Shown here in pieces: positions 12,936-25,200 of a DNA stretch of 64,000 nt. Each line of letters opens with the position of its first letter. Positions within the stretch are counted from its first letter, which is position 1. Source of the DNA: Mesocentrotus franciscanus. Taxonomy: Eukaryota; Echinodermata; Echinoidea; Camarodonta; Strongylocentrotidae. The translations under genes were made by a program, and so were the position numbers. The notes beneath the pieces are model-generated. The model saw only the letters and a program-made list of their open reading frames with translations. It was not told where the DNA came from and did no database searches. Location of the stretch: positions 30,835,694 through 30,899,693 of the forward strand of contig CP137680.1 in NCBI GenBank assembly GCA_037976565.1, in the 5' to 3' direction.

Positions 12936-12947
12936 CAAGATGGCGAC
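12936..12947 (+). promoter_or_regulatory. YY1-like site CAAGATGGCGAC
   Basis: Close to the YY1 consensus AANATGGCGGC, which in many animal promoters sits at or just downstream of the transcription start. If so, transcription of MYCBP2 begins near 12930-12950 and the 5' UTR is about 180 bp. Inferred from the motif only. Confidence 0.55.
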
Positions 12948-13130
12948 TTACATGGCAGCAGGTTGAATGAATACAGGAACAAAACACCATTAGAAAATCT
13001 TCTTCCCGTTGTTTCTGTGTCATATTTTGGCCATATATAGACGTCTGAGAATTTCGGCACCCATTTTGGGTGCTTATAGTTATAGCAAAGCTGTTGGATT
13101 TGCAACCAAACGCGAAACATCGGCTTGGAT

Positions 13131-13288
13131 ATGGCAACTTTAGGCGTGGGAAAATTATCACATCCACATACAGTAGGAGGAGTACAAGGAAAGGAGAAGG
13201 GATTTCGATCACAGGGTTTCCTGACCGGCCGGGAATCGGCGAAAGCAATCTTCCATGAGCTGTACGCTGTTGCGGATGAAAATGCAGG
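13131..13288 (+). CDS. MYCBP2 exon 1
   Basis: Residues 1-52 plus two bases, starting MATLGVGKLSHPHT and ending AIFHELYAVADENAG across the junction. The end resembles the human N-terminal stretch RYRRIYTAALNDRD. Donor GGTTTG is weaker than the others (GTTTGT). Intron 1 (13289-14953) holds a fold-back transposon. Confidence 0.82.
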
Positions 13289-16200
13289 GTTTGTATTTAA
13301 ACAAAAATATGACTGTATTAAAGTGTATCAATCATTCAATGTCATCATCATCATCATGTATATGGAGAGTAATTTGAAGAAAAAAAGGGAAGTCCACCGT
13401 GTCTACCCAAATTTCAAAATTGATGTGATATTTGTTGGGTTTAAACTTTTTATAATTAATAATGATTTAAAAGCAGAAAAGTTTAACTTTTTCTAGAAGC
13501 AGATGAGTGAAAGTTAGGGCGAAATCTGATAAAGAATTTGAAACTCTTGAAGGTTCTGAAGTTGTATTCGATCGAACACAAATTGGTAACAAACAACTAA
13601 TGCTGTCATTGGCTACGAGTTCACTCCGGGAGCTCCGGCCGAGGCGTCAGCTCGCGATCAGAATCGAACACGAAAAACAGAAAAACGGTCTTATTTTATA
13701 GAAAACTGAAGCGGTAGTGATTATAATTTTGACTTACAAGTGTGCTTGACTCCTCTGGGCATCGTCCAAACTACTTGAAATTATAATTTGAAGAAGTCTT
13801 CGATGGGAAAAAGGGTGATTCCTCGTCCTAAACTATATGGCGGAAAGATAGTACGCATGCGCGGTAGCGGCACAGCAAATATGAATATTCATGCTATAGA
13901 GCGCCGTTAAAAAATGCTGAATATGCGACTTGTTTGTTGTTTCGAGTCGAGTCATATTCAGCATTTTTGCGAACGGCGCTCTATAGCATGAATATTCATA
14001 TTTGCTGCGCCGCTCCGGCGCTTTCTTTCCGCCATATAGTTTAGACGAGAATCACCCTTCCATCAAAGACTTCTTCAAATTATAATTTCAAGTAGTTTGG
14101 ACGATGCCCAGAGGAGTCAAGCACACTTGTAAGTCAAATTATAATCACTTTCAGTTTTCTATAAAATAAGACCGTTCTCTTCTGTTTTTGTTCGATTCGA
14201 ACTCGGGCCGGCGTCGGCGTCGGAGCTCCCTGGAGTTAGCTACGAGTGTGACATATCTTGTGATGTGAGGTCCTCTCCCATTTGGCTTTGTACAGCTATA
14301 CAGTGTAGAAGTGACCTGGATTTGTACACCACAATAGTTCATATTCAAATGTACATTCCAAATTTTACTGCCAAGATATCTAAACGCACACAAATCAACA
14401 AATTACACACAGAAACACAATCACTGACTTCAACGGAACTTGCAGAAAACTCGCACAAAATCATCCTAGAAACCTTGATTCTGCTGCCAAAAATGCAACA
14501 TCGGCTTTAAAATCTGAAAGCCGGTGGGCGCTGTTGTCGCGTTGCCAATTTGATGCTCACTTTACAACATAGTGATTAGTGTAAAAAGGCGCATATGGGG
14601 AGTGTTTCTGATTTTTTCATTAATCACCAAGCCCGTAAGGCTAGACGGAACCCTCTCAGGGTGACTGCCGTCATGGTAAACTGAATCTCTGTCTGCCCTA
14701 GAATATTGTGCCGGACTGCCTGGTAGTAGTACTACAATGTTAAAATTTCAGTCGGAATAGAATCACTTAAACCACAAGTGTATATTTTTTATATGGAAAT
14801 GTTGGTTCAGTGAAATAAATATAATGCGTGTCTGTTCTCTTAGCTTAGCTGAGAAGTAAAATGGGGCACCTGTAATCATATAATGTATGTTGCTGAATGT
14901 CCATTTTGAGGCAAATCAGTTCAGTAGACTGTATTTTTTGTTTATTTTTTAAGGAGGAAATCCCCAACAAATGACAAGAAAAAGAAGAAGAATGAAAAGA
15001 AGGGATCTGATCAAAAGGTGAGTAGAAATGAACATTGTGTTCTTGTAATTTCTAACTGGCAAAATGTATCAGTGATGTATTGTTTAGTTTATGTGATCAA
15101 TACATTTGAGCTGACAATTGTTTTTTTACTGCACACAATTTTTGATACTCCTGAAACGACCGGTAACAGATTTAATAGTTAAGGAAATATAATAGATGAT
15201 ATCTTAGGGGTGTTTCACAAAGACTAAGATCGACTTAAGTTGAAATTAAACTATGGCAGGCTGCTGATGCCACTGGCTGCTTTCACTATTCCTAGCATTG
15301 GTCTTTCAAGGAACGTGCAGATCATGGTCGCAAATCTACAGGGTGTGTTTCACAGAGACATACCTAATTTAAGTTCTACTTACAACTTGGACTTAAACTA
15401 TGGTTGGCAATTTATGCCCCTAAAAAGTCTTGGACCTGATGTAAAATTACAGGAAACATACCCAAGAAATTATGATCTTTAGATATTATTTTTGAACAAA
15501 GAACTATAAAAAAAAAGAGTCAATTCTGTAGCTTTGTGACCATGATTTACACATCCCTTGAGAGACCAATGCCAGGAATGGTGCAGGTACAAGTTCAACA
15601 ATGCATTAAGTTTATAAGGAATTGTGTCAGTACAAATGTCTTGTACAATGTTCAAACTCAAGTGGTATAATGAAGAATGTTGTTGAAGTATTAAAGACAT
15701 ATTTTTTCATTACATTTATTGCAATGAAATAAAACAATTTCACCAGATGACCAACCTTCTTTTAAATATATAGTGTGATGAGTTTCTAGGGAGAAGAGGA
15801 GAGAAATCCACTTTGTCTGTTAGTTTCTTGACAAGTGTTCCCCCGAGAGGGAAAAATTTCAAACAAATTTTTCCTCCAAGCCATTCTGATAGTCTGATTT
15901 ATTGGAGGACATCTTCAAGAAAATCTTCTTCTTCGTCTTCTTCTTCTTCCTCTTCCTCTATCTCTTCTTCTTTCCCTCCTTCTCTTCTCTCCTCTTCTCC
16001 TTTTGTTTTTGGTCTTCTTCCTTTCCTCTTTCTTTTTCTCTTCCTCCTCTGTTGGAGTTGTTTCCTTTGGGATGATGGCCTTTGGGTGGGAGATTAGCTG
16101 CTTGCAAGATTTGTATATATTTATGGAATTCCACCTTATCTGGCGTGAGTGAGCTGTGCCTGTGTATATTTAAAGAAAGAAATATTGGTTTAGTGGTTCA

Positions 16201-19200
16201 CTCATTCACTGTATCATTTCTAGTTTTTCTACAGATTGAGGAGATAGTATATACATGTACATGTTACGATGTATATGTAAGGGCCGAAGTTATTATTTTT
16301 GTCTTTCTCCTAAACAGGAGATAGAAACAATTATTGATAAATTAATGAAAAAATAATGTTGATATTAATTATATTGATAATGAGATAAAATTATACTAAT
16401 AGTTTTAAATTATGTTCATGTTTAGGGCACAATCTCCCCTCCCCCCCCTTTTTTTTTTTGGGGGGGGGATGATATTAGATAGCAAAAAATGATTAAAATG
16501 GTTAAATCAAGAGTGCAGAATTATGAGTACAATATAGCAATTTTCACTAATTGTTAATTGATACACTAATGCTGTAAGTTAGAGCTAAGATCGGATTGGA
16601 TGATCGAATTGCGATTTGACTCGTGATATATTGGTATAATATTGGATATAATGAAAATCCTTTAAAAGTTGCCCAAATTTGACAGTTTAGAGCACTGTAA
16701 CACACATGTACATAACATCACTCATACCTTGGATTATTCTGTCATTTGAAGTCATTGTAGTCCATGATTAATACTATTTTTATGCCTTTAAATGTCATCA
16801 AATCGTCTAAAAGTAGGGGGCCTTATAACATGTGAGCTGCCATTTTGGATTATAATGACAAAAAAAATATGTGCCTACAAAAAAGGGCTTAAATTTTACA
16901 AGTTTTGAGTAATCAAATACGAAAAAACATCCCTACCTGGGATTATTTTTGTGATACGGACTTGTTGAAGACCATGTTTATTGATGCTTAGTGCCTTTTC
17001 ATGCCTCTGAAAATACAGTATGGTGTAAACTCTATAATTGTGAAGAAATGAATTCTTGTTGAGACTTGAGAATCCCAGATGGAGAAGGAAATGCCAGGGT
17101 TCATTTCCTGGATAGGGATGGTGAAAACCACAGCATGCTAGACCATGCTGCCACACGTGTCATACAATCTGGGTTAATTCATCTAAACATGCAAGGAAAT
17201 AAGTGGTGTCAAATCTGTGTGGATTACATTGTGCTTAACTGCAACAAGGTCTTTAAACTTAAAGATACTATGTCCCTTTTGCAGCCAACATCAAATTCTG
17301 TAGAACTTTGCAGGAATTATGAATATGTCATGTATGTCCTATCTGTGAAATTTAAACGTTAGCAGTGTCCTAGTATTCAAATTATGCAAGGAAACCCGTT
17401 TACTTGCTAGACTTCACTGTCAGACACTATTGAGTGACTGACTGGCTTTTTCATCTTTGGTAATAACATACATAAAATGAGCTGTAAATGGTACATGAGC
17501 ATTTGTCTACATCAATAACCCACTTCTTGTAATGGCCAAAATTAAACTGATTGAATCTTTGCGCAGCATAAAACGTACGACCATTCGGTACAATGGTCTG
17601 AAAAATCAGACTATTGCTTACTGGCTCTATAGCTCCTAAGTCGATTCAACAACTAATAGTCGTTATTTTCCCACTTAAAGACATTTTCAAGCCCCCTATT
17701 TTTTAAGGGAAGTTCTAAATTAGTATTGTCTTTCAAGTGCCGTTGGTATTTTACCTTTTCATTTTTTGGGCCTGCAAATGGGACATACCGGTAGTACCTT
17801 TAAGGCAAAGGAAGTGCAGTCATGGTGTATAGTCTATACAGGTTGTGTGTGTCTACTTGGGGGAGTGCAAGAAGGTTATGGAAATATTCCGGGAAGTATA
17901 TGGTTTTGGTGATGTGGTATGTGTGTTTGTTTGTGTGTGTGTGTAATTGGGTTTTTACAGACGGATATCAATCGGATTTGATTATTTACGTCTGGGACGG
18001 ACCTTTAACGTCACCATCCAAAAGACATGGCTCGGTTTCAAACCGGGGTCTGCCACTCTGCCTGAGTCAGTTTATAGGGGAAGACAGAGAGCTGACCGAC
18101 CACGGACATTACCGCTATACCAACTCACAGCTTCCTGGATACTGGATTCTTTAACCTTTATCCTGGAAGCAAATTAGTTAAAGCCTATCTGCACTAGTTT
18201 GGCCAGGAGGGATTAGACCTCCCTGCATGGTCACTGACAGGTGGTTATCTCATCAGATCAGCTCTCAATTAACTTTAAAAAAGGGGACCATAGGGGACCA
18301 ACGGTCACAGATTAGGCATTGTTGCTATATAGAGGGCGCAAGTAGCTATAAGTAGTGCAGTGGGGCTTTAAATCTAGCATAACTTTAGTTCTCTGCTTCA
18401 TGGACCACCAACTTGTTAACCAAGCTCTTTTTCATATTATATTCCTGTACTTCTTTAAATAATTGAATGAATGTATGAATTTCTTAAATGGGAATGAGAA
18501 ATTAATGTTATTTTGACATGATTTTAGTAATTTCATATATATTCACGTAGTTTCAGAATCATGATAATTTGCAGAGGAGAAGGTTTACACATGGCACTCT
18601 GTTTGAATTTTTAAATTTTTGGGGTATAGAAAAGAATATTAGAGTTAATATGTTGGGGATCATATGATTCATGTCATGTGCAACAGGCCTCTGTTAGTGT
18701 TGAGTTTGATAGCATGCGAGTATGAGTATGTGTGGTTGATGGCATACATTATAGCTCCATGCATAGCCTACATGCATCTAAATGAAAACCATTTTCTTTA
18801 AAGTAATAGGGATTTTTTTTGTTGGTACCGGTAGTCATTCTAAACCAAATTGATGAGCAATGAAACTGACCATGCCCGAATAGTAACTTTAAAAATGTAG
18901 AAAGTAAGAAACCCTCTAAATTCTCTGCATTTACATGTACATGTACTATAGGTAAAGATCTCTTATTTTGCTCCCCCTTTGGGTTTTTAAATATTTTTTT
19001 AAATACTGATTTAATGTACACATGTACATGAAATTACCAAGGCATAGGTTGTATGCTACACTGCAGGAACATTGTACATGTACAGTAGATGTAGACCTAC
19101 TGACACCTAGCCACCTAGGCCTACATATCCACATCTATTTGTGTCAAATATATGTACATGTAGTGGTAAAAGTGGTACATGTACACCAGTGGCAAATATC

Positions 19201-22200
19201 CATGAATGATGTTACTCTCCTACTATGCCTTGATCTTCGTAAGAACAGTATAATCTTTAGATCATGATGTAATGATAGTTACTCTCCAGACTGATTAGAA
19301 GACTGTCCTGATAACAATGATCACCTGCTGCTTAGACTGGTGAAGACAGCTGTCTGAGCTGACTTCATGACAGACAGACAACCTCCATGTATACTCTTCC
19401 CTCAATGTGATAGCTAAACTCTCTTATTTGATTTCCTTTATTCTATTAGGTTTAGAATTTTATATTTTATGGGTCGATACCTTGTGGGTTTGTTGCTTTC
19501 AACATGGAGTAGTATCCCACGTTTCTATGAAGGATCCCGGAGAGGCATGTATCCATTGGACTCCATTGTCAGTCAGTTAAGTTTATGAAGCCTGTGGTAG
19601 CACAAATGCTGCTGTTTATATGTACATGCAAGAGAAGCTTGGCTTAAAGCCTGTCTGCACTTGTTTGGCCATGAGGGATTAGACCTCCCAGTGTGGTCAC
19701 TGACAGGTGGTTATCTCATCAACTCAGCTCTCAATTAACATAAGAAAAAGAGGATCATTGGGGACCAACGGGCACCACTTACATGTAGGCATTGTTTTCT
19801 ATAATGAGAGAGCAAGTACATGTAGCTACAAGTAGTGCAGTGGGGCTTTAAATGGCATTCTTACATAAGTTGTAAAATGGAAGTGCCAGAGTATAGTGGT
19901 TCATTCATTTGAGTGACTTGACTCTTAATCCAAGGGTTGAGGGTTTGATTCCCAGCCTAGCACTAATGTCCTTTGGCAAGGCCTTCATCCATATTTGCCA
20001 CGCTCCATTGACGTGTTAAATGGGTACCTGGTAGGATGTGGAGGACATTAGAGTCTGCTAAGCATTGTGAGCATTTGTAAAATGGTGTCTGGCTGGAATG
20101 CTCCCCAGGGAGTGGAGATTGCGCATACATTGTGTGCAGGCAAGCCTGAATCTTATAACCGGGGTAATCTGTAAAGCGCTTTTTTAATACAGACATCGTT
20201 GATGTATTGCTATGTAAACCCAGCATGATATCACTGAGTGTGTGAAAATATTGAATAGACAGTGTCTTCTTAAAATGAATTCAAATAATGGGGATGATAT
20301 TAATTTATATCATAATATTTTTTGTACATAACCCTTTATGTCTCATCAGAGATGCCAACCAGTACGATTAAATTGTATTTAGTACGATATTAAGAGTGAA
20401 ATACGATAATACGATATCACCTCTCAAAATACGATTTTTTTTTTTTTTTTTTTTTTTTATCTTTAAAAAAATAGAAGATAAAAAACCTATAAAACCCCAT
20501 AAAGACCAATAAAGACCGCCGAATCTCATAGAAAAATGTACAAGTAAACCACTGCAACCCCAACAAAAACTTTGCTTTACAATTTTCTCATTAAATTTTA
20601 ATGAAAGAGCAAACATTTTACTTGACTGTTCTTACCAGTAAAACATTTTTCTGAAATTTTACTGGCCCGGGGCTAACGGGCTTGTGGTAGTGTCGAGTTT
20701 TCGTGAAAATCTGATTTTTTAGGATATTCAGTCTGCTTTTTTGTGTAAAGAGGTTGGCATCTCTGTCTCATAAACTAAATCTACCGGTATTCAATTTGAC
20801 AAGATCAGAGATTTATGTCTAGTCCAATGAGTAAGTAGTACCGTTACTCAACCCCATTACTTGGTCTGTCACTAAACTGAATAAAAATTCTGAACTCGTC
20901 GTCCTGCTTCATAACCTACTTCTCAGAGTACATGAATCACTGTGTAAGCTTATACCAGCTACATCCCTAGCATGATAACATACATGTGTATCATCATCAT
21001 AGCACAGTGCGAGTGAGTGCGGTACATTACATGTGCGTGTATGTGCAGTGATCAAGTGAGCTATGTACCTCCATGTTAGTGGGTTTGTGTGTCATGATGC
21101 AACCTACAGAAAGACCCACATACACTTTGTTGGCACATGTCATGAATTATACTGCAGGGTCTGAATAATCAATGCTTTAGACTAGATCAACGGACATTTA
21201 TAAACTCGTGTACTGTACATGTAGGTCAGTATGATACAGCTGATGTACAGTAGGCTATGATGGGTGAAGTCTTAGTGCATGAAGAGTCTGTGTGTCAAGA
21301 CTAGAAGATTAGATGTGGCAGAGTATTGAAGGTCAAGTACACCAAGCTGATCAGTGCTCAGTCAGGGTTAAACACAGCCTGCGTTCAGATTACCAACATT
21401 CATCCTTTACTTAGATACGAGTCTCATATTCAAAATGGCCGCTCGGCACATTTTCCAAGACGTCCAGCCGGGCTTTTTTACAAGATGGCCGCCAGCTTTT
21501 ATATTTTATTTATTTTTTTTTCCGAAAAAGATTATCTTAGCAGTATGTTTTTTGTGTTTTTTCATTAAATAACAAAAATAACAAATGCCTCAAGGGGGCG
21601 GGCAGGGACGCTAAACATGATTTTTTAAAATAATTTTATAATTTGGCCTAAGTAATGAAATTTCTCCTAGTCTGAACGTTGTATAAAGAAACGGCGTATA
21701 ACGAAACGTTGTAAAGCGAATTGCCTGTTTGAGCAATGTTTCAAACGAAAACCCAATTAAGAATCAGGGTCCCGCTGATGTCTTATCCTACACAAATTGT
21801 ATACCGGTAACTGGGCGTGGCTTATTGTGAGGGCGCACTGATAGCTGGCCAGATGTCATGTCCATTGACCTCTTCACAATTAGTCTCTATATACAACGTT
21901 TCTTTATACAATATTGTTTTTTATATTTTTTTATTAATGAAATCCTGTTCAGTGATTGGTCAACATAGCATCATGTGACCAAACATAACATTGCTATGAT
22001 GTACCGATAAGAAAAATGTGCTATACCGTGACGTCATCCATTGTATAGTGCACTTTACCATGGATGACGTCATAGATATTATTATTATTATTAGTATTAT
22101 TATTTTCATGAAGGTTAGTTTGAAAAATATAAAACAAATATATCATGCACTATTTCAAGCCATTAGTGAAATTATGGATTCCTTGGCGACAGAAATAGCA

Positions 22201-25200
22201 CTATTTTCTTTGGGGCTATGCCCCTCAGAAAATAATGCTATTCCTGCCACCTCGATCCATAATTTCAACTGGAGCCTCTCAGTGCATGGTATATTTGTTT
22301 ACTAGTCTGTATGCTCCATTCATTTTACAATGATTCTTTATACAACGTTTCTTTATACTAGTTTTGTATAAATTTCCCAAAGTGTGAACAGGCTATAATT
22401 CTATCTAGTCTGCATGGTCTACATCTACTACATAGGACACAGAGAGGAATGGGGGGATTGCTGTGCCCTACATCAGAGAAAACACAAAATATTGATATAC
22501 ATGTATCGGCTTTTTCATTCATGATAATAATAGTTGGAAATATGAAAGATTCCTTCTGAAAGCAAGCAAACAAACAATGTTATTTTGCTGCTAGGTCAGC
22601 ACAATGCAGGTTGCAGTATAACTCATTATGCACAGAACTGGACACACATATATTTATATGTGATAGATAGTCTACATGTACAGTGTACATGTACATCCAA
22701 GCCTTTCCGTAAGAGGGCGCCGGGCGATTTTGACCCAATGGTCCCTGACTTTTGGCACCCAGTAAGACAGAAAACATGAGTACCGGTACCATTTTTTTTA
22801 TTTTTGGCGCCTGGTCTGGGATAATTAACATTCCCTGTTTCAGAAACTATCACATGGCCGGCACTAAATGTTCACAAATCTGACCCCAAACTTACTTGAT
22901 ACGAGTTAAATGTGGACTGAATGAGCCCTAACAAATCATTTTACAATGAGAATTCTAAAATCCTTCTGTGATTGTATGCATAGACTACGTAAGGTGTTAA
23001 GCTGCGAATTGCAGTGCAAATTTTCTTCACTGCTTTAAATTAAATCACCCTTGAAAAAAAATTTTGCAACGAATTTGATATGAGGTCTGCGAGTGCTTCC
23101 CATTCCGGAAATGGCTCCTGGTCCTGGAAAAACGGCTCGCGGTTTTCTAAAAAATTTAAGGACCGGTAGTCGCTTTTTTCAGATATTTGGCTCCCGGTCT
23201 GCCTCGACTTTATAGGGAAAGGCTTGTGTACGTCCTGTACTTGTACACATGTTTTAAGAACAGTTGATGGACAAAGTAATTAAACACAATCACCATCTTT
23301 GTAGATGCACATCATGAAGTATTGAAAACGCTGAATATTTGTTTCCACTGTCTTGTACCCATACAATAGATATGAAGAGCTTATTTTGCTTTTAGATCAA
23401 TTTGGGTCTGTGAAAAAGAAGACTAGAGGTAATCAACCTGTCATACATCTAGAGAGAGAGAGAGAGAGTATATGGGTTTGTTGAAAAATGAGTTGGCTCA
23501 TTCCGTATGCCTTATTGTAAGAGATGAGTCAGTGGCCTCACGCTATCATCTCACTCTCACATTGTACAAACATATGCGTGTATGTGTACCCATGAACATA
23601 TACACTGTAAAGAATCAAACTCTTAAATTTAACTGTTACATACATGTACAGTATATATATTTTATTTTTCATATTTCAAGTAGTGTTTTAAGTTAATGTT
23701 TTAAATTTATATGCTGTTTTTTTTTGTTTTGATATATATTTTGATAAAAATTGCAAGCTGTTCTTTCTCTGACTTTGAATGGAATATGGTTGTAATGAGA
23801 ACATGGTTTATGTTTGAGTTGGGTCCAAGGTTGAATTCAACTAATCTTGGAAATTGATGAGAGAGCAATTGTTAGTGGAGCATACAGTTTGTATGTCGTA
23901 CAATTCTCTCAGACAGTTCATCGTTCTTTACAAGTTTACAGGCTCTATGTTATTGATTTTCTCATAAGAGGTCAACTAGACAACTACAACATGTAGGTGA
24001 CAAGTGTACAACACATGTACATGTAGCATGGTTCCAGAGTTTTTCTTCTTTGTAAAAATACAGACATATTTTACTTTTAAGAATATTAATGAGGATGTAA
24101 TTTACATACATGTACATTATGTATAACATTTATAACACTTGTTATAAAACATGTTGGCTAAAATTTTCATTCAAATGCGTTGTAATTTGAACCAAGCCTA
24201 AATCAGCTTTAGAATGATCGTCAGCAAAGAAGCTACAATACAGGATGTCCGTATATAAGCTAGTCTACAGCAGAGAAAATGTAAGACCCTGAGGATCTGT
24301 CAAAGCTACTGTTTAATGGCAAGATTCACCTGTCCTTGGAAGTCAGTAACACCTGTCAGAACCCTTTGAGGGTAGTGACCTGACCCATCAAGTTCATATC
24401 ACAACAGGTGTCTATCCAAACTCTTTCTCTTCTACACTGATAACCGGTTCAGACTGTAGGAAAATTATACAAAACATTAGAAAGAAACGTCATACCAAAC
24501 AATCATCGTATACACTGTAGCGAAATGTGTGTACAGATTGGATAACAAAAGAAACAAGTTTTGGTGAGGTCAGCTGACATGACAGCTGGCCAATCAGCAG
24601 TGTGCACTCGTGATAAGCCATGCCCACATATACAATTTTTTCATAATATGATGTTCAGACTATGAGAACGGGATATTGATTCTTTGTCGACTCTTTGTTT
24701 GAAACGATCCTCAAACATGCATTTCATGAAACGTGTTTCATTAACGATGTTCTAACAAGGCAAAAATGAATTTCTTATTGAATAGCTACACTGTACATTG
24801 TATATGATTCTTATGTAGCTATACAATGAATCTTGGTAGTCTGAAAGGGGGTATATAATAGTGCACTGCAGTCAACCACTGGATGGCAAAGCTTTGTGGT
24901 AAAACCATTGTATGCCTATTAATTAATGGTAAAGTGACTGGGGAATATAACTCCTCATTATTACCGCAATGTCATTAGGAAAGTCATCAAAATACGGGCC
25001 TATACGTTGATTGGAATTGTGGTAAATACATGTAGGTCAGGGTGATTGGAGAGTCCAAGTATTGAGCATATATTTTTTCTTGTTGTCAGGTGGATGTCAT
25101 TAACATTCAATCAATATCTACATTCAATGGCTTCTTTTTCTTGTGCAGTGTGAAATAAATACTAATAGAAATATAGGCCTAGACATGATATGAATGTACA

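Noticed and set aside
15240..15482. Open frame of 80 codons in intron 2
   Set aside because: It covers repeat-derived sequence with a GTTTCACAAAG word and tandem similar halves; no protein family is recognisable.
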